A stretch of DNA of 54,168 nucleotides from Flavobacteriaceae bacterium (GCA_031276535.1 JAISMV010000148.1:1-54168), one strand, 5' to 3'; positions 35,501 through 45,745 are shown, counted from the first letter of the stretch. The notes: a model not told the origin generated them from the letters alone. Made by a program: numbers and translations.

Positions 35501-36796
35501 TTTCATTACGTTTTCAAGAATATCGTAAACTACAGGTTCTTTTCTTTCAATGATTCGTTTTGCCGATTTTACGGTTTTCACGATTCCTCTTTCAATGAGT
35601 TTACGGATGATAAAAGGCTTGTAAAGTTCGGCTGCCATATCTTTAGGCAAACCGCATTCGTGCAGTTGCAGGGAAGGTCCTACAACAATAACGGAACGAG
35701 CTGAATAATCCACCCGTTTTCCTAATAAGTTTTGACGGAAACGTCCTTGTTTTCCTTTTAGTGAATCCGATAAGGATTTCAAAGGTCTGTTAGACTCGGA
35801 TTTTACAGCGGATGATTTCCTTGTATTATCGAAAAGGGAATCCACGGCTTCCTGAAGCATACGTTTTTCATTACGTAGGATCACTTCCGGCGCTTTGATT
35901 TCAATCAGCCTTTTCAGACGATTATTTCTAATGATAACCCGACGGTATAGATCATTCAGGTCAGAGGTAGCAAAACGTCCTCCATCCAGCGGAACCAAAG
36001 GACGAAGATCCGGAGGAATAACGGGAATAACCCGCATGATCATCCATTCCGGACGATTGATTCTTCCGTTGGAATTGGCTTCTCTGAAAGATTCAACTAC
36101 TTGCAGCCTTTTCAGGGCTTCGGTTCGTCTTTGTTTGGATGATTCGGTATTTGCTTTATGTCTTAGCTCATAAGACAGAGCATTTAGATCAATTCTTTTA
36201 AGTAGTTCTTCTAAACATTCCGCTCCCATTTTGGCAACGAACTTGTTTGGATCGGAATCATCTAAATGTTGATTTTCAATAGGAAGAGTTTCCAGAATAT
36301 CCAGATATTCTTCTTCGGTTAAAAATTCAAGGGGTTCCAGTTCTTCACCGTTTAGTTTTTTGGCAATTCCTGCCTGAATAACTACAAACCGTTCGTTGTA
36401 GATAATCATGTCCAACTTTTTGGAAGGGATTCCCAACAGATATCCTATTTTGTTGGGGAGTGAACGGAAATACCATATATGAGCCACAGGAACCACCAAA
36501 TTGATATGTCCTATTCTTTCCCGTCTGACTTTTTTCTCGGTCACTTCCACTCCACATCGGTCACACACGATTCCTTTGTAACGGATCCTTTTATATTTAC
36601 CGCAAGCACATTCATAGTCTTTTACAGGCCCAAATATTCTTTCACAGAAAAGCCCGTCACGTTCAGGTTTATGTGTACGGTAATTGATAGTTTCAGGTTT
36701 TAAAACTTCTCCTCTGGATTGTTGCAAAATGCTTTCCGGAGAGGCTAATCCTATTGTGATCTTACTAAATTTGCTAGTTCTTTGTTTAACTGCCAT
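32522..36796 (-). CDS. rpoC: DNA-directed RNA polymerase subunit beta'
   Basis: A 1424-residue catalytic subunit. The N-terminal zinc site is [20 protein letters not shown], the magnesium-binding [12 protein letters not shown] is present, and the second zinc site is [13 protein letters not shown], followed by the bridge/trigger region and [10 protein letters not shown]. It ends with the usual GLAEYQN region. Length is typical for Bacteroidota. It is 57 bp from rpoB in the same transcript. Confidence 0.98.
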   Translation of the reverse strand: MAVKQRTSKFSKITIGLASPESILQQSRGEVLKPETINYRTHKPERDGLFCERIFGPVKDYECACGKYKRIRYKGIVCDRCGVEVTEKKVRRERIGHINLVVPVAHIWYFRSLPNKIGYLLGIPSKKLDMIIYNERFVVIQAGIAKKLNGEELEPLEFLTEEEYLDILETLPIENQHLDDSDPNKFVAKMGAECLEELLKRIDLNALSYELRHKANTESSKQRRTEALKRLQVVESFREANSNGRINRPEWMIMRVIPVIPPDLRPLVPLDGGRFATSDLNDLYRRVIIRNNRLKRLIEIKAPEVILRNEKRMLQEAVDSLFDNTRKSSAVKSESNRPLKSLSDSLKGKQGRFRQNLLGKRVDYSARSVIVVGPSLQLHECGLPKDMAAELYKPFIIRKLIERGIVKTVKSAKRIIERKEPVVYDILENVMKGHPVLLNRAPTLHRLGIQAFQPRMIEGKAIRLHPLVCTAFNADFDGDQMAVHLPLGPEAILEAQLLMLASQNILNPANGSPIQVPSQDMVLGLYYMTKPLIPTDEIKVKGHGSYFYSAEEIEIAYNEKAVDLNAVIKVKAKVAEGEELVEKMIETTVGRVLFNKIVPEKVGFINEVLTKKSLRNIIGAILQKTDFPTTAKFLDDMKTLGYATAFRGGLSFSLGDIKTPEEKKTMIQEANEQVDAIRSNYNMGLITNNERYNQVIDVWTNTNARLTDLIMQRMKTDKGGFNSVYMMLDSGARGSKEQIRQLAGMRGLMAKPQKAGSSGGEIIENPIISNFREGLSILEYFISTHGARKGLADTALKTADAGYLTRRLVDVAQDVIINEKDCGTLRGIEITPLKKNDEIVEPLSERILGRVSLHDIYHPDTDELLVEADQLITSELAKLIEKSGIEAVEVRSPLTCESKKGICAKCYGVNLSTNKLINKGEAVGVIAAQSIGEPGTQLTLRTFHVGGTAGNIAEVSNIVAKRDGKVEFDDIRTVESEDENGNKIVIVVSRSTEFKLLNSEGNIQMLTNIPYGSTLLVQQGQEVNKGDIICKWDPYNAIILSETAGKIEYEQIEQGSTYQLEIDEQTGFEEKVISESRNKKLIPTLKILDTKGNELKSINLPVGAHLIVNDGEKIKAGRILVKIPRRSAKAGDITGGLPRVTELFEARNPSNPAVVSEIDGVVSYGKIKRGNREIIIESKSGEIKRYLVKLSNQILVQENDFVHAGDALSDGAITPNDILNIKGPTAVQEYLVNEIQEVYRLQGVKIDDKHFEIIVRQMMTKVEIVDAGDTKFLEGNLEHKIDFIEENDRIFGMKVITDPGDSEELKAGQIISARDLRDENSKLIREDKKLVEAREALPATASPVLQGITRASLQTKSFISAASFQETTKVLNEAAVAGKIDYLNGLKENVIVGHRIPAGTGLAEYQNVIVGSNKEFEELITEKI

Positions 36797-36853
36797 TATT
36801 TTGTAATCAATTAAATTGAAAAATTTTTATTTTACAGGGATCAGAAAGATTTA

Positions 36854-39800
36854 TTATTCTTCTAATCTAACGTCTAATCCCAAGCCTTGTAATTCATGTA
36901 AAAATACATTGAATGATTCAGGAATTCCCGGTTCCGGCATAGGTTCACCTTTAACTATGGATTCATAGGTTTTGGCTCTTCCTATTACGTCATCGGATTT
37001 AACGGTGATGATTTCTCTCAGGATGTTGGATGCACCGAAAGCTTCCAGCGCCCAAACCTCCATCTCACCGAATCTTTGTCCTCCGAATTGTGCTTTACCT
37101 CCTAATGGTTGTTGGGTAATCAGGGAATAAGGTCCGATAGAACGTGCATGCATTTTATCATCTACCATGTGTCCTAATTTTAACATGTAAATGACACCTA
37201 CCGTAGCTTTCTGTTCAAAACGTTCTCCTGTTCCGCCGTCATATAGATAGGTAGTTCCCCATTGAGGTACTCCGGCTTCTCTTGTTAGTTCGTCAATCTG
37301 CTCAGAAGTAGCTCCGTCAAAGATTGGAGTAGCATATTTTTTACCTAATTTTTTACCGCACCATCCTAAAATAGTCTCGTAGATCTGTCCGATATTCATA
37401 CGGGAAGGTACTCCTAATGGATTTAATACGATGTCTACAGGAGTTCCGTCTTCTAAGAACGGCATATCTTCATCCCGAACGATTCGGGCAACGATCCCCT
37501 TGTTTCCGTGGCGACCTGCCATTTTATCTCCTACATTTAGTTTACGTTTTTTAGCTATATATACTTTAGCTAATTTTACAATTCCTGTAGGCAGTTCATC
37601 TCCTACAGAGATGGTGTGTCTCTCCCGATTTAAAGCTCCCAGTAAATCGTTATGTTTTATTTTATAATTATGAAGTAATTCTCTTATAGCATTGTTTTTG
37701 CTTTCATCAATAGTCCAGCTGCCTCCGGTAAGGTTGAAGTAATCATCGATACTGGATAATAATTTTTGGGTGAATTTCACTCCTTTTGGAATTACTTCCT
37801 CATTTAGATCATTGTAAATACCCTGGGAGGTTTTTCCGTTGAGAAGGACATAAAGCTTATCTAATAATTGATTTTTCAGGTTACTGAATTTAATTTTAAA
37901 TTCAGATTCTAATTGTTCAATTTTTAGTTTTTCATCCCCTCTTTTACGTTTGTCTTTGATATTTCGGGTAAATAATTTTTTATCGATCACGACACCTTTA
38001 AGAGACGGTTCCGCTTTTAGAGAAGCATCTTTTACATCTCCCGCCTTGTCACCGAATATAGCTCGAAGTAGTTTTTCTTCCGGAGTAGGATCGGATTCTC
38101 CTTTTGGAGTGATCTTTCCTACTAAAATATCTCCGGCTTTAACTTCCGCTCCGATTCGGATCATACCGTTTTCGTCCAAATCCTTAGTAGCTTCTTCACT
38201 TACGTTGGGAATATCGGAAGTAAGTTCTTCCATACCTAATTTAGTATCCCGAACTTCCAACGAATATTCGTCTATGTGAATGGAAGTAAACCAGTCTTCG
38301 CTTACAGCTCTTTGGTTAATTACGATGGCATCTTCGAAGTTATATCCTTTCCATGGCATAAATGCAACCAAAAGGTTTCTTCCCAGAGCCAATTCTCCGT
38401 CTTCAGTAGCATATCCTTCCGTCAGTACCTGTCCTTTGGTTACTCTGTCTCCGGCTTTAACAATAGGTTTCAGAGTAATGGAAGTACTTTGGTTGGTTTT
38501 TCTGAATTTGGTTAATTTGTATGTTTTACTTGCGGAATCGAAACTTACCAGTTCTTCCTCTTCCGTTCTGTCGTATTTGATGATAATTTTATCGGCGTCT
38601 ACGTATTCAACTACTCCTTCTCCTTCGGCATTAATCAGAATACGAGAGTCTTTAGCTACTTGAAATTCCAGTCCTGTTCCTACAATCGGAGCTTCAGGTT
38701 TAAGCAGAGGCACTGCCTGACGCATCATGTTGGATCCCATCAATGCCCGGTTTGCATCATCATGTTCCAAGAACGGAATCAGAGATGCGGAAATACCTGT
38801 AATCTGGTTAGGGGCTACATCAATCAGGTCGACTTTGTCCGGTTCTACAACAGGATAGTCGGCTTCTTCCCGGGCAACGATTCGTTCATCCAGGATTTTT
38901 CCGTCGTCGTCCATGTTAACATTAGCCTGAGCAATGATCTTTTCTTCTTCTTCAGCGGTTAAATACTGAGGAGGAGAAACCAAGTCAACTTTTCCATTAA
39001 CAACCTTTCTGTACGGGGTTTCCATGAATCCCAGTTCGTTGATTCTGGCATAACAGCCTAAAGAGGAAATCAACCCGATGTTGGGTCCTTCCGGAGTTTC
39101 AATAGGGCAGATACGTCCGTAATGGGTGTAGTGAACGTCCCGTACTTCAAATCCGGCTCTTTCTCTGGACAGACCGCCGGGTCCTAATGCGGACATACGT
39201 CTTTTATGGGTTACCTCGGAAAGCGGATTGGTTTGATCCATAAACTGAGATAACTGGTTGGTTCCGAAGAAAGAATTAATAACGGAAGTAAGTGTTTTGG
39301 CATTGATCAGATCAATAGGAGTGAAGACTTCATTGTCCCGCACATTCATTCTTTCTTTGATGGTACGTGCCATACGAGCCAATCCTACTCCGAACTGACC
39401 GGCTAACTGTTCTCCTACGGTTTTTACCCTACGGTTAGACAAGTGGTCAATGTCGTCTACTTCGGCTTTTGAATTGATGAGTTCTATCAGGTATTTTACG
39501 ATGGCGATAATGTCGTCTTTGGTAAGAACCTGAATATTTTCAGGGATGGTTAATCCTAATTTTTTATTGATTCTGTAACGCCCTACTTCTCCTAATGAAT
39601 AACGAGCATCAGAGAAGAACAATTTATCAATGATTCCTCTTGCAGTTTCTTCATCCGGTGGGTCGGCGTTTCTTAATTGACGGTATATGTATTCTACCGC
39701 TTCTTTTTCGGAATTGGTGGAATCTTTTTGCAGGGTATTGTGAATAATGGAGAACTCATTGCTGTTTTCTTTGTGGATAAGGATGGTTTTAATTCCCGAA

Positions 39801-40675
39801 TCAATAATTAAGTCAATGTGTTCTTTTTCTAAAACAGTTTCACGATCCAGAATGATTTCATTTCTTTCGATGGAAACTACTTCCCCGGTATCTTCGTCTA
39901 CAAAGTCTTCGAACCAAGTGTTTAATACTCTTGCGACTAAGGTCCTTCCCAACATTTTTTTCAGGTTGGATTTGTTCACCTTGATTTCTTCTGCAAGGTC
40001 GAAAATTTCTAATATGTCTTTATCGCTCTGATAACCGATTGCACGAAGCAGGGTAGTCATCGGAAGTTTTTTCTTCCTGTCGATATAAGCATACATCACG
40101 CCGTTAATATCAGTGGCAAATTCCATCCAGGATCCTTTGAAAGGAATGATTCGGGAAGAATATAATTTAGCACCATTGGCATGATATGATTGTCCAAAAA
40201 ATACACCGGGTGAGCGATGTAATTGGGATACCACTACTCTTTCCGCTCCGTTGATAATAAAGGAACCGCTAGGGGTCATATAGGGAATAGGTCCCAAATA
40301 GACATCCTGAACTACGGTTTCGAAATCTTCATGTTCCGGGTCTGTACAATATAGTTTAAGACGGGCTTTGAGTGGTACGCTGTAGGTCAGACCTCTTTCA
40401 ATACATTCTTCGATAGAATATTTGGGAGGATCGACAAAATAATCTAAAAATTCTAAAACGAACTGATTTCTTGTATCTGAAATAGGAAAATTTTCAGTAA
40501 ACGTTTTAAAAAGTCCTTCATTTTTTCTTTGGTCAGGACGGGTTTCCAACTGAAAGAAATCCTGAAAAGATTTCACCTGGATGTCCAGAAAATCAGGGAA
40601 TTCAATTTGTCCTTTAGAGTGTGAGAAACTAAATCTCTTAGGGTTTTGAGTTTTTGAGGCCAATGATTTATTCAT
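36854..40675 (-). CDS. rpoB: DNA-directed RNA polymerase subunit beta
   Basis: A 1273-residue subunit. The rifampicin-binding region reads [20 protein letters not shown] then RMSALGPGG, with the sensitive-type residues (Gln513, Asp516, His526, Arg529, Ser531 by E. coli numbering) intact; Thr stands at the Asn518 place. [20 protein letters not shown] and the C-terminal [19 protein letters not shown] are standard. The gap from rplL contains a stable hairpin. Confidence 0.98.
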   Translation of the reverse strand: MNKSLASKTQNPKRFSFSHSKGQIEFPDFLDIQVKSFQDFFQLETRPDQRKNEGLFKTFTENFPISDTRNQFVLEFLDYFVDPPKYSIEECIERGLTYSVPLKARLKLYCTDPEHEDFETVVQDVYLGPIPYMTPSGSFIINGAERVVVSQLHRSPGVFFGQSYHANGAKLYSSRIIPFKGSWMEFATDINGVMYAYIDRKKKLPMTTLLRAIGYQSDKDILEIFDLAEEIKVNKSNLKKMLGRTLVARVLNTWFEDFVDEDTGEVVSIERNEIILDRETVLEKEHIDLIIDSGIKTILIHKENSNEFSIIHNTLQKDSTNSEKEAVEYIYRQLRNADPPDEETARGIIDKLFFSDARYSLGEVGRYRINKKLGLTIPENIQVLTKDDIIAIVKYLIELINSKAEVDDIDHLSNRRVKTVGEQLAGQFGVGLARMARTIKERMNVRDNEVFTPIDLINAKTLTSVINSFFGTNQLSQFMDQTNPLSEVTHKRRMSALGPGGLSRERAGFEVRDVHYTHYGRICPIETPEGPNIGLISSLGCYARINELGFMETPYRKVVNGKVDLVSPPQYLTAEEEEKIIAQANVNMDDDGKILDERIVAREEADYPVVEPDKVDLIDVAPNQITGISASLIPFLEHDDANRALMGSNMMRQAVPLLKPEAPIVGTGLEFQVAKDSRILINAEGEGVVEYVDADKIIIKYDRTEEEELVSFDSASKTYKLTKFRKTNQSTSITLKPIVKAGDRVTKGQVLTEGYATEDGELALGRNLLVAFMPWKGYNFEDAIVINQRAVSEDWFTSIHIDEYSLEVRDTKLGMEELTSDIPNVSEEATKDLDENGMIRIGAEVKAGDILVGKITPKGESDPTPEEKLLRAIFGDKAGDVKDASLKAEPSLKGVVIDKKLFTRNIKDKRKRGDEKLKIEQLESEFKIKFSNLKNQLLDKLYVLLNGKTSQGIYNDLNEEVIPKGVKFTQKLLSSIDDYFNLTGGSWTIDESKNNAIRELLHNYKIKHNDLLGALNRERHTISVGDELPTGIVKLAKVYIAKKRKLNVGDKMAGRHGNKGIVARIVRDEDMPFLEDGTPVDIVLNPLGVPSRMNIGQIYETILGWCGKKLGKKYATPIFDGATSEQIDELTREAGVPQWGTTYLYDGGTGERFEQKATVGVIYMLKLGHMVDDKMHARSIGPYSLITQQPLGGKAQFGGQRFGEMEVWALEAFGASNILREIITVKSDDVIGRAKTYESIVKGEPMPEPGIPESFNVFLHELQGLGLDVRLEE

Positions 40676-40711
40676 ATAATAAATTAAAATCTTTTTAAAA
40701 CATAAATAGGC

Positions 40712-40744
40712 TTAGACCTCACCAATGCTAAATTGGAGGCCTAA
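40712..40744 (-). other. rplL-rpoB intergenic hairpin (attenuator or processing site)
   Basis: In the minus-strand transcript TTAGGCCTC pairs with GAGGTCTAA (one G-U), and CCAAT with ATTGG inside, giving a long interrupted stem. There is no immediate T-run. In E. coli the same gap holds a partial terminator and an RNase III site that set the ratio of L7/L12 to polymerase; a similar job here is inference from position. Confidence 0.6.
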
Positions 40745-40769
40745 ACCTTTATTTTTAGGTTAGGTTGAA

Positions 40770-41150
40770 TTATTTTAATTCAACTTCAGCTCCAGCTTCT
40801 TCCAGTTGCTTTTTAAGGCTTTCCGCTTCATCTTTGGAGACTGCTTCTTTGATTGCAGTAGGAGCTGAGTCAACAGCTTCTTTAGCCTCTTTAAGCCCTT
40901 TACCTGTAAGATCTTTAACTAGTTTAACAACAGCTAGTTTGCTAGCTCCGGCTGCTTTAAGAATAACATCAAATTCTGTTTTTTCTTCAGCAGCGCCTGC
41001 GTCTTCAGCAGCGGCAGGACCAGCAGCAACAGCAACAGCTGCAGCAGCAGGTTCTATTCCATATTCTTCTTTTAATATTTCTGCTAATTCGTTAACTTCT
41101 TTTACTGTTAAATTTACTAGAGTTTCAGCTAATTGTTTTAAATCTGCCAT
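40770..41150 (-). CDS. rplL: 50S ribosomal protein L7/L12
   Basis: A 126-residue stalk protein. The N-terminal dimer helix, an Ala-rich hinge (about residues 35-55) and the conserved C-terminal domain ([35 protein letters not shown]) are all present. It recruits translation GTPases. It follows rplJ by 55 bp and is expressed at extra level in most bacteria; here the hairpin after it may achieve this. Confidence 0.97.
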   Translation of the reverse strand: MADLKQLAETLVNLTVKEVNELAEILKEEYGIEPAAAAVAVAAGPAAAEDAGAAEEKTEFDVILKAAGASKLAVVKLVKDLTGKGLKEAKEAVDSAPTAIKEAVSKDEAESLKKQLEEAGAEVELK

Positions 41151-41205
41151 TTTTGATTTTTTTTAAATTTTTGTTTAACAATTATTTTTTATTATGAGTG
41201 CGTGA

Positions 41206-41730
41206 TTATTCCGCTTTTTCAGATAGGGTTTTTACCAGCCCTGCGATGGTGTTTCCGCCGGATTTAAGAGCAGAAACAACATTTTTAATAGGAGATTGTA
41301 ATAATCCGATGATTTCTCCGACAAGTTCTTCTTTGGATTTAAGGTTTGCCAGAGTTTCCAATTGGGTGTCTCCCAAAAATACGGCTGAATCAACCCAAGC
41401 AGCTTTTAATAGCGGCTTTTCTGATTTTTTTCTAAAGGTTTGAATTAGTTTTGCCGGAGCATTTCCTTTTTCAGCGATGAAAATGGTAGAATTTCCTTTC
41501 AGGCTTTCAAAAAGTCCTGAAAAATCTTTATCTTCCACGTTTTGCATTGCTTTTTTCAATAAAGTATTTTTCACTACTTTCATGGAAATTTCTCCTTTGA
41601 AACAAGCTCTTCTCAAATCTGAAGTTTGTTGTGCATTTAATCCGTCAGTATCAGCTATATATAATACATTCGTACCTTTAAGTACTTCTTGTAATTCTTC
41701 TATTACCTGTGTTTTTTCTTGTTTTGTCAT
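41206..41730 (-). CDS. rplJ: 50S ribosomal protein L10
   Basis: A 174-residue stalk-base protein that holds the L7/L12 dimers through its C-terminal helix. Family features are MTKQEKTQVIEELQEVLKGT, LRRACFKGEISMKVVKNTLL and LLQSPIKNVVSALKSGG. Only 17 bp separate it from rplA, so there is no long L10 leader of the enterobacterial kind between the two. Confidence 0.97.
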   Translation of the reverse strand: MTKQEKTQVIEELQEVLKGTNVLYIADTDGLNAQQTSDLRRACFKGEISMKVVKNTLLKKAMQNVEDKDFSGLFESLKGNSTIFIAEKGNAPAKLIQTFRKKSEKPLLKAAWVDSAVFLGDTQLETLANLKSKEELVGEIIGLLQSPIKNVVSALKSGGNTIAGLVKTLSEKAE

Positions 41731-41747
41731 AATTTTAGTAAAATTAA

Positions 41748-42440
41748 TTAGTTAACACCTTTAGGATCAATAGCTATTCCCGGGCTCATGGTAGAGGACA
41801 GGTAAATACTTTTCACATAAACTCCTTTAGCCGCCTGAGGTTTTAATTTTATTAAAGTAGAGATGATCTCCTGTGCATTCTCCTGAATTTGTTTGGGATC
41901 AAAAGATACTTTTCCGATTGCAGCGTGTACAATACCGTATTTGTCTACTTTAAAGTCAATTTTACCTGCTTTTACTTCAGCCACTGCTTTTCCTATTTCC
42001 ATAGTTACAGTACCGGTTTTAGGGTTAGGCATCAATCCTCTTGGTCCTAAAATACGACCTAAAGGTCCTAATTTCCCCATTACCTGTGGTTGTGTAATGA
42101 TGACATCCACATCCGTCCATCCGTCTTTTATTTTTTGAAGATAGTCGTCCAGACCTATGTAATCGGCTCCGGCATCTTTTGCTTCCTGTTCTTTATCGGG
42201 AGTGACCAATGCTAATACTCGTGTTTCTTTTCCTGTTCCGTGAGGTAAGGAAACGACTCCACGTACCATTTGGTTTGCTTTGCGGGGATCAACCCCCAGG
42301 CGCACTGCGATATCAACGGAGGCATCAAATTTGGTGTAGCTTATTTCTTTTACTAAACCGGATGCTTCTTCCAATGTATAAAGTTTGGTTTTATCTACTT
42401 TAGCAACAACTGCTTTTTGTTTTTTCGTTAATACTGCCAT
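41748..42440 (-). CDS. rplA: 50S ribosomal protein L1
   Basis: A 230-residue protein of the L1 stalk near the E site. Seen are [31 protein letters not shown] and the C-terminal [15 protein letters not shown]. It starts 5 bp after rplK, the standard L11-L1 pair, where L1 often represses its own message; no clear L1-binding mimic was identified here. Confidence 0.97.
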   Translation of the reverse strand: MAVLTKKQKAVVAKVDKTKLYTLEEASGLVKEISYTKFDASVDIAVRLGVDPRKANQMVRGVVSLPHGTGKETRVLALVTPDKEQEAKDAGADYIGLDDYLQKIKDGWTDVDVIITQPQVMGKLGPLGRILGPRGLMPNPKTGTVTMEIGKAVAEVKAGKIDFKVDKYGIVHAAIGKVSFDPKQIQENAQEIISTLIKLKPQAAKGVYVKSIYLSSTMSPGIAIDPKGVN

Positions 42441-42445
42441 AATTT

Positions 42446-42895
42446 TTACGATTGATTGTTAAACGGACTTTGTCCGGTTACTCTAATACCCATTGATCTT
42501 GCAGTACCTGCAACCATACTTACGGCTGATTCTATTGTAAAACAATTTAAGTCAACCATTTTATCTTCAGCAATTTTTTGTATTTGACTCCAGGTCACTG
42601 CTGCCACCTTATCTCTGTTTGGTTCTCCGGAACCTTTTTTAGCTTTGGAAGCTGCTAAAAGTTGTACGGTTACGGGAGGGGTCTTAACTACAAAGTCAAA
42701 AGACTTGTCCTCATATACAGTGATAATAACCGGTAGCACCTGTCCTTGTTTCTCCTGTGTACGGGCATTAAATTGTTTACAAAACTCCATGATGTTTACC
42801 CCCGCAGCTCCTAATGCCGGACCTACTGGTGGAGAAGGATTTGCTTGTCCTCCTTTTACCTGGAGTTTTACCATTTTAAAAATTTTCTTTGCCAT
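42446..42895 (-). CDS. rplK: 50S ribosomal protein L11
   Basis: A 149-residue protein of the GTPase-associated centre. The N-terminal [32 protein letters not shown] and C-terminal [10 protein letters not shown] are diagnostic. It is slightly longer than the E. coli protein (142), with a short C-terminal extension. It lies 47 bp after nusG. Confidence 0.97.
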   Translation of the reverse strand: MAKKIFKMVKLQVKGGQANPSPPVGPALGAAGVNIMEFCKQFNARTQEKQGQVLPVIITVYEDKSFDFVVKTPPVTVQLLAASKAKKGSGEPNRDKVAAVTWSQIQKIAEDKMVDLNCFTIESAVSMVAGTARSMGIRVTGQSPFNNQS

Positions 42896-42942
42896 TTTAA
42901 TTTTTAGTTAAAAATGATTTATTTATAATCTGTGGAAGCAGC

Positions 42943-43488
42943 CTATATTTTTTCTACTTGTGAAAAACTTAATTCGATTGGTGTTTTTCTTCCGAAAATC
43001 AGCACCATAACGTCCAGTTTTCTTTTTTCTTCATTGATCTTCTCAATGGTTCCGTTGAATCCGTTGAAAGGGCCGTCTATAACTTTGACGGTTTCTCCGA
43101 ACTCAAACGGGATGTTTACGGTATCTTCTGATTCAGACAGTTCATCCATTTTCCCAAACATTCTGCTAACTTCACTTTTTCTCATGGGAAGAGGGTCACC
43201 GCCTTTGGTTGCACTCAGAAAACTAATCACTCCTGGAATATTTTTTATGGTATGAGGAAGTTCTCCGATAAGGTTTGCTTCGATCATAACATAACCGGGA
43301 TAATACACTTTTTCTTTTCGTATTTTTTTTCCGTTTCTGATTTGTACTACTTTTTCCATGGGAACAACTATTTGTCCAAGATTGCTTTTAAGGTATTCCG
43401 TTCTTAAAACTTCGTTTTCGATATACGTTTTTACCTTAGATTCTTGTCCACTAATTGTTTTCAGTACATACCATTTCATATCATCCAT
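42943..43488 (-). CDS. nusG: Transcription termination/antitermination factor NusG
   Basis: A 181-residue protein with an NGN domain (KWYVLKTISGQESKVKTYIE at the start, YYPGYVMIEANLIGELPHTI) and a C-terminal KOW domain (GETVKVIDGPFNGFNGTIEKIN, about residues 125-150). It links RNA polymerase with ribosomes or Rho. The ORF start MDDMKWY could also be the internal Met4. It follows secE by 16 bp. Confidence 0.96.
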   Translation of the reverse strand: MDDMKWYVLKTISGQESKVKTYIENEVLRTEYLKSNLGQIVVPMEKVVQIRNGKKIRKEKVYYPGYVMIEANLIGELPHTIKNIPGVISFLSATKGGDPLPMRKSEVSRMFGKMDELSESEDTVNIPFEFGETVKVIDGPFNGFNGTIEKINEEKRKLDVMVLIFGRKTPIELSFSQVEKI

Positions 43489-43504
43489 TACTCCAGAGTT
43501 TTTC

Positions 43505-43711
43505 TTAAGATTTTAATCCTATTAGAATTGAATAAATATTTTGAAGAGCTTTAGCAAAAACCCAATCAACTCCAAAACAGAAAGCTGACAGAATGATAGA
43601 CGCTATAGCCACTACCGTAGTCGAAGACTGAAGGTCTGACCATTTAGGCCATTCCACGTGGTCTTTGAATTCTTTTACCGAACCTTTAAGGTAGTTAATG
43701 AATCCGTTCAT
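43505..43711 (-). CDS. secE: Preprotein translocase subunit SecE
   Basis: A 68-residue single-span form of SecE. The amphipathic surface helix with EFKDHVEWPKWSDLQSSTTVV is conserved, followed by one membrane helix at about residues 32-62. It completes the SecYEG channel. Position between tRNA-Trp and nusG is conserved in the phylum. Confidence 0.95.
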   Translation of the reverse strand: MNGFINYLKGSVKEFKDHVEWPKWSDLQSSTTVVAIASIILSAFCFGVDWVFAKALQNIYSILIGLKS

Positions 43712-43725
43712 TTATTTAATTTTTG

Positions 43726-43798
43726 CGCGGGCGGAAAGATTCGAACTCTCGACCCTCGGTTTTGGAGACCGATGCTCTACCAGCTGAGCTACACCCGC
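43726..43798 (-). tRNA. trnW: tRNA-Trp (CCA)
   Basis: A full cloverleaf is seen on the minus strand: acceptor GCGGGTG pairs with CGCCCGC, the D arm is TAGCTCAGCTGGTAGAGC, the anticodon loop reads CTCCAAA with anticodon CCA, and the T loop is GTTCGAATC. The terminal CCA is not encoded. It sits between tuf and secE, just after a terminator. Confidence 0.96.
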
Positions 43799-43800
43799 TT

Positions 43801-43836
43801 AAAAAAGAAAGAACCCGAGAAAGGTCTTTCTTTTTA
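43801..43836 (-). terminator. Hairpin after tuf
   Basis: AAAAAGAAAGA pairs perfectly with TCTTTCTTTTT (11 bp, plus a partial GG/CC extension) and gives a T-run on the minus strand. It lies 16 bp after the tuf stop and 2 bp before tRNA-Trp, so tuf mRNA can end here while some transcription may read into tRNA-Trp and secE. Confidence 0.75.
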
Positions 43837-43852
43837 GTATGGTTTAGTAATT

Positions 43853-45040
43853 TTAATCCAAGATTTCAGTTACCTGTCCGGCACCTACAGTTCTACCACC
43901 TTCGCGTATAGCGAAACGTAAACCGCTGTTAAGTGCGATTGGTTGGTGTAGTTCAACGGTAATAGTCAAGTTATCTCCCGGCATAACCATTTCTGTTCCC
44001 TCAGGTAGAGAGATAGTTCCGGTTACGTCAGTAGTTCTTACGTAAAATTGTGGACGGTAGTTGTTATGAAACGGGGTGTGACGTCCTCCTTCCTCTTTTG
44101 TCAGGATATATACTTCCGCTTTGAATTTTTTATGTGGAGTTACTGAACCCGGTTTAGCGATAACCATACCACGACGGATATCGTTTTTCTCGATACCTCT
44201 TAGTAGTAAACCTACGTTATCTCCGGCTTCACCTCTATCTAATATTTTTCTGAACATTTCAACACCTGTTACGGTTGAAGTTAGTTTTTCGTCTCCCATA
44301 CCTACGATGTCAACACCTTCTCCGGAGTTGATAACACCTGCTTCGATACGTCCTGTTGCTACAGTACCACGTCCGGTAATGGAGAATACGTCTTCGATCG
44401 GCATAAGGAACGGTTTGTCCTGATCACGAACCGGAAGTTCAATCCAAGAATCTACTGCATCCATCAGTTGTTCAACAGTTTCTACCCATTTAGCTTCACC
44501 GTTTAAAGCTCCTAATGCGGAACCTTGAATTACAGGGGTATTGTCTCCGTCGTATTCGTAAGTGGACAATAGGTCTCTTACTTCAATTTCCACTAGTTCT
44601 AATAGTTCAGGGTCGTCTACCATATCTACTTTGTTCATAAAAACAACGATTCTAGGTACGTTTACCTGACGACATAGAAGGATGTGTTCTCTGGTTTGAG
44701 GCATAGGTCCATCAGTAGCAGCAACTACGAGGATAGCACCATCCATTTGAGCAGCACCTGTAACCATGTTTTTCACATAATCTGCGTGACCCGGACAGTC
44801 AACGTGTGCATAGTGACGGCTATTTGTTTGATATTCTACGTGTGCTGTATTAATAGTAATACCTCTTTCTTTTTCTTCAGGGGCAGCATCGATTGAAGAG
44901 AAATCTCTTTTTTCCGCTAATCCTTTTTCTGCCAAAACCTTAGTGATTGCAGCTGTTAAAGTTGTTTTACCGTGGTCTACGTGACCGATTGTACCTATAT
45001 TAAGATGTGGTTTGGTACGCTGAAAAGTTTCTTTTGCCAT
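43853..45040 (-). CDS. tuf: Elongation factor Tu
   Basis: A 395-residue GTPase that brings aminoacyl-tRNA to the ribosome. The G1 motif GHVDHGKTT, the switch region RGITIN, G3 DCPGH, G4 NKVD and the C-terminal domains with [14 protein letters not shown] are complete. The ORF track begins at 45088, but the conserved start [14 protein letters not shown] is at 45040; the 16 extra residues lie over the promoter. It follows four tRNA genes as in the E. coli tufB operon. Confidence 0.97.
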   Translation of the reverse strand: MAKETFQRTKPHLNIGTIGHVDHGKTTLTAAITKVLAEKGLAEKRDFSSIDAAPEEKERGITINTAHVEYQTNSRHYAHVDCPGHADYVKNMVTGAAQMDGAILVVAATDGPMPQTREHILLCRQVNVPRIVVFMNKVDMVDDPELLELVEIEVRDLLSTYEYDGDNTPVIQGSALGALNGEAKWVETVEQLMDAVDSWIELPVRDQDKPFLMPIEDVFSITGRGTVATGRIEAGVINSGEGVDIVGMGDEKLTSTVTGVEMFRKILDRGEAGDNVGLLLRGIEKNDIRRGMVIAKPGSVTPHKKFKAEVYILTKEEGGRHTPFHNNYRPQFYVRTTDVTGTISLPEGTEMVMPGDNLTITVELHQPIALNSGLRFAIREGGRTVGAGQVTEILD

Positions 45041-45075
45041 GATAATATGTTTGTTTGTATTTCCAAAAATGAGTG

Positions 45076-45105
45076 CAAATATACTCAATTATTTTAAAAT
45101 AACAA
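45076..45105 (-). promoter_or_regulatory. tuf promoter (Bacteroidota consensus)
   Basis: On the minus strand GTTG, a 19-base spacer and TATATTTG lie 36-65 bp before the tuf start, matching the -33/-7 layout with the exact preferred spacing. It would make tuf mRNA independent of the upstream tRNA genes and supports the 45040 start. Confidence 0.75.
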
Positions 45106-45106
45106 C

Positions 45107-45138
45107 AACTTATAAAATATATTTATTTTTTATAAGTT
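45107..45138 (-). terminator. AT-rich hairpin between tRNA-Thr(GGT) and tuf
   Basis: AACTTATAAAA and TTTTATAAGTT are perfect 11-bp complements around a 10-base loop. It lies directly upstream of the tuf -33 box and downstream of the tRNA cluster, so it may end the tRNA transcript. It lacks a strong GC stem. Confidence 0.4.
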
Positions 45139-45219
45139 GTATACTATTGATTATAAAAAGTTAAGACTGCTTATTAGGGGGATATTAAAGTTAAAATTTG
45201 ATTTAAATTAAAAACTAAG

Positions 45220-45291
45220 AGCCAATGACGGGAATTGAACCCGTGACCTCGTCCTTACCAAGGAAGCGCTCTACCCCTGAGCTACATCGGC
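45220..45291 (-). tRNA. trnT: tRNA-Thr (GGT)
   Basis: The acceptor GCCGATG pairs with CATTGGC (with G-T), the D arm is TAGCTCAGGGGTAGAGC, the anticodon loop CTTGGTAAG gives GGT, and the T arm is CGGGTTCAATTCCCG. No CCA is encoded. It is the last of four tRNAs before tuf. Confidence 0.96.
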
Positions 45292-45304
45292 TGAAAAAAA
45301 ATTG

Positions 45305-45377
45305 AGCGGAAGACGAGGTTCGAACTCGCGACATTCAGCTTGGAAGGCTGACGCTCTACCAACTGAGCTACTTCCGC
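45305..45377 (-). tRNA. trnG: tRNA-Gly (TCC)
   Basis: The acceptor GCGGAAG pairs with CTTCCGC, the D arm is TAGCTCAGTTGGTAGAGC, the anticodon loop CTTCCAAG gives TCC, and the T arm has GAGTTCGAACCTC. It is 13 bp from the next tRNA. No CCA is encoded. Confidence 0.96.
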
Positions 45378-45456
45378 TTAATGTTTTTTACCTTTGTAAT
45401 TCGACAGCAAAATTAAAATAATTTTTTGAATTACAAAATTTATATTTAATTTTTTG

Positions 45457-45539
45457 TGGGGAGAGGAGGATTCGAACCTCCGAAGGTGAATACCAACAGA
45501 TTTACAGTCTGTCCTCGTTGGCCGCTTGAGTATCTCCCC
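45457..45539 (-). tRNA. trnY: tRNA-Tyr (GTA)
   Basis: An 83-nt class II tRNA with long variable arm. The acceptor GGGGAGA pairs with TCTCCCC, the D region is CTCAAGCGGCCAACGAG, the anticodon loop ACTGTAAATC gives GTA, and the T arm is GGAGGTTCGAATCCTCC. The plus-strand ORF over this gene is spurious. Confidence 0.95.
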
Positions 45540-45546
45540 CTTCAGG

Positions 45547-45620
45547 AGCCGGTAGAGGGATTCGAACCCACGACCCCGAGATTACAAATCACGTGCTCTG
45601 GCCAACTGAGCTATACCGGC
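45547..45620 (-). tRNA. trnT: tRNA-Thr (TGT)
   Basis: The acceptor GCCGGTA pairs with TACCGGC, the D arm is TAGCTCAGTTGGCCAGAGC, the anticodon loop ATTTGTAATC gives TGT, and the T arm has GTGGGTTCGAATCCC. It is the first gene of the tRNA-tuf transcript. Confidence 0.96.
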
Positions 45621-45644
45621 AAAATTAAATCTATTTCAAAGATA

Positions 45645-45684
45645 CAATCCGTTAATAAAGTATGATACTTTGTTTAACGGATTG
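45645..45684 (-). other. Stable 5' leader hairpin of the tRNA-tuf transcript
   Basis: CAATCCGTTAA pairs with TTAACGGATTG (11 bp), and inside it AAAGTAT pairs with ATACTTT. It begins directly next to the -7 box, so the transcript should start within its outer arm. It is too close to the promoter to be an ordinary terminator for the downstream genes; it could still end hpf transcripts coming from upstream. Confidence 0.65.
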
Positions 45685-45715
45685 CAAAGGTATATAAATT
45701 TTTAATATCTCCAAA
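45685..45715 (-). promoter_or_regulatory. Promoter of the tRNA-Thr/Tyr/Gly/Thr-tuf operon
   Basis: On the minus strand TTTG, exactly 19 bases, then TACCTTTG form a textbook Bacteroidota promoter. It lies 65 bp before the first tRNA and 30 bp after the hpf stop. A second -7-like TATCTTTG at 45637-45644 has no -33 partner. Confidence 0.82.
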
Positions 45716-45745
45716 TTTTATGGCGAAAAAAAAATCTTATTTTTG

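Noticed and set aside
38280-38663. 127-residue plus-strand ORF inside rpoB
   Set aside because: Shadow of rpoB with no family motif; long open antisense frames are expected in this gene.
40765-41166. 133-residue Ala/Ser-rich plus-strand ORF
   Set aside because: Exact antisense shadow of rplL; the Ala-rich stretch comes from the L7/L12 hinge codons.
43723-43911. 62-residue plus-strand ORF (MRGRKDSNSRPS...)
   Set aside because: Antisense of tRNA-Trp and the end of tuf; same artefact type.
45041-45088. 16-residue N-terminal extension of EF-Tu in the ORF track
   Set aside because: All EF-Tu proteins begin MAKE-type; the extension overlaps a consensus promoter, so the start was set to 45040.
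45456-45665. 69-residue plus-strand ORF (MGRGGFEPPKVN...)
   Set aside because: It is the antisense reading of tRNA-Tyr and tRNA-Thr; the GFEPP/GFEPTTPRLQ words are the well-known false protein made from tRNA T-arms.
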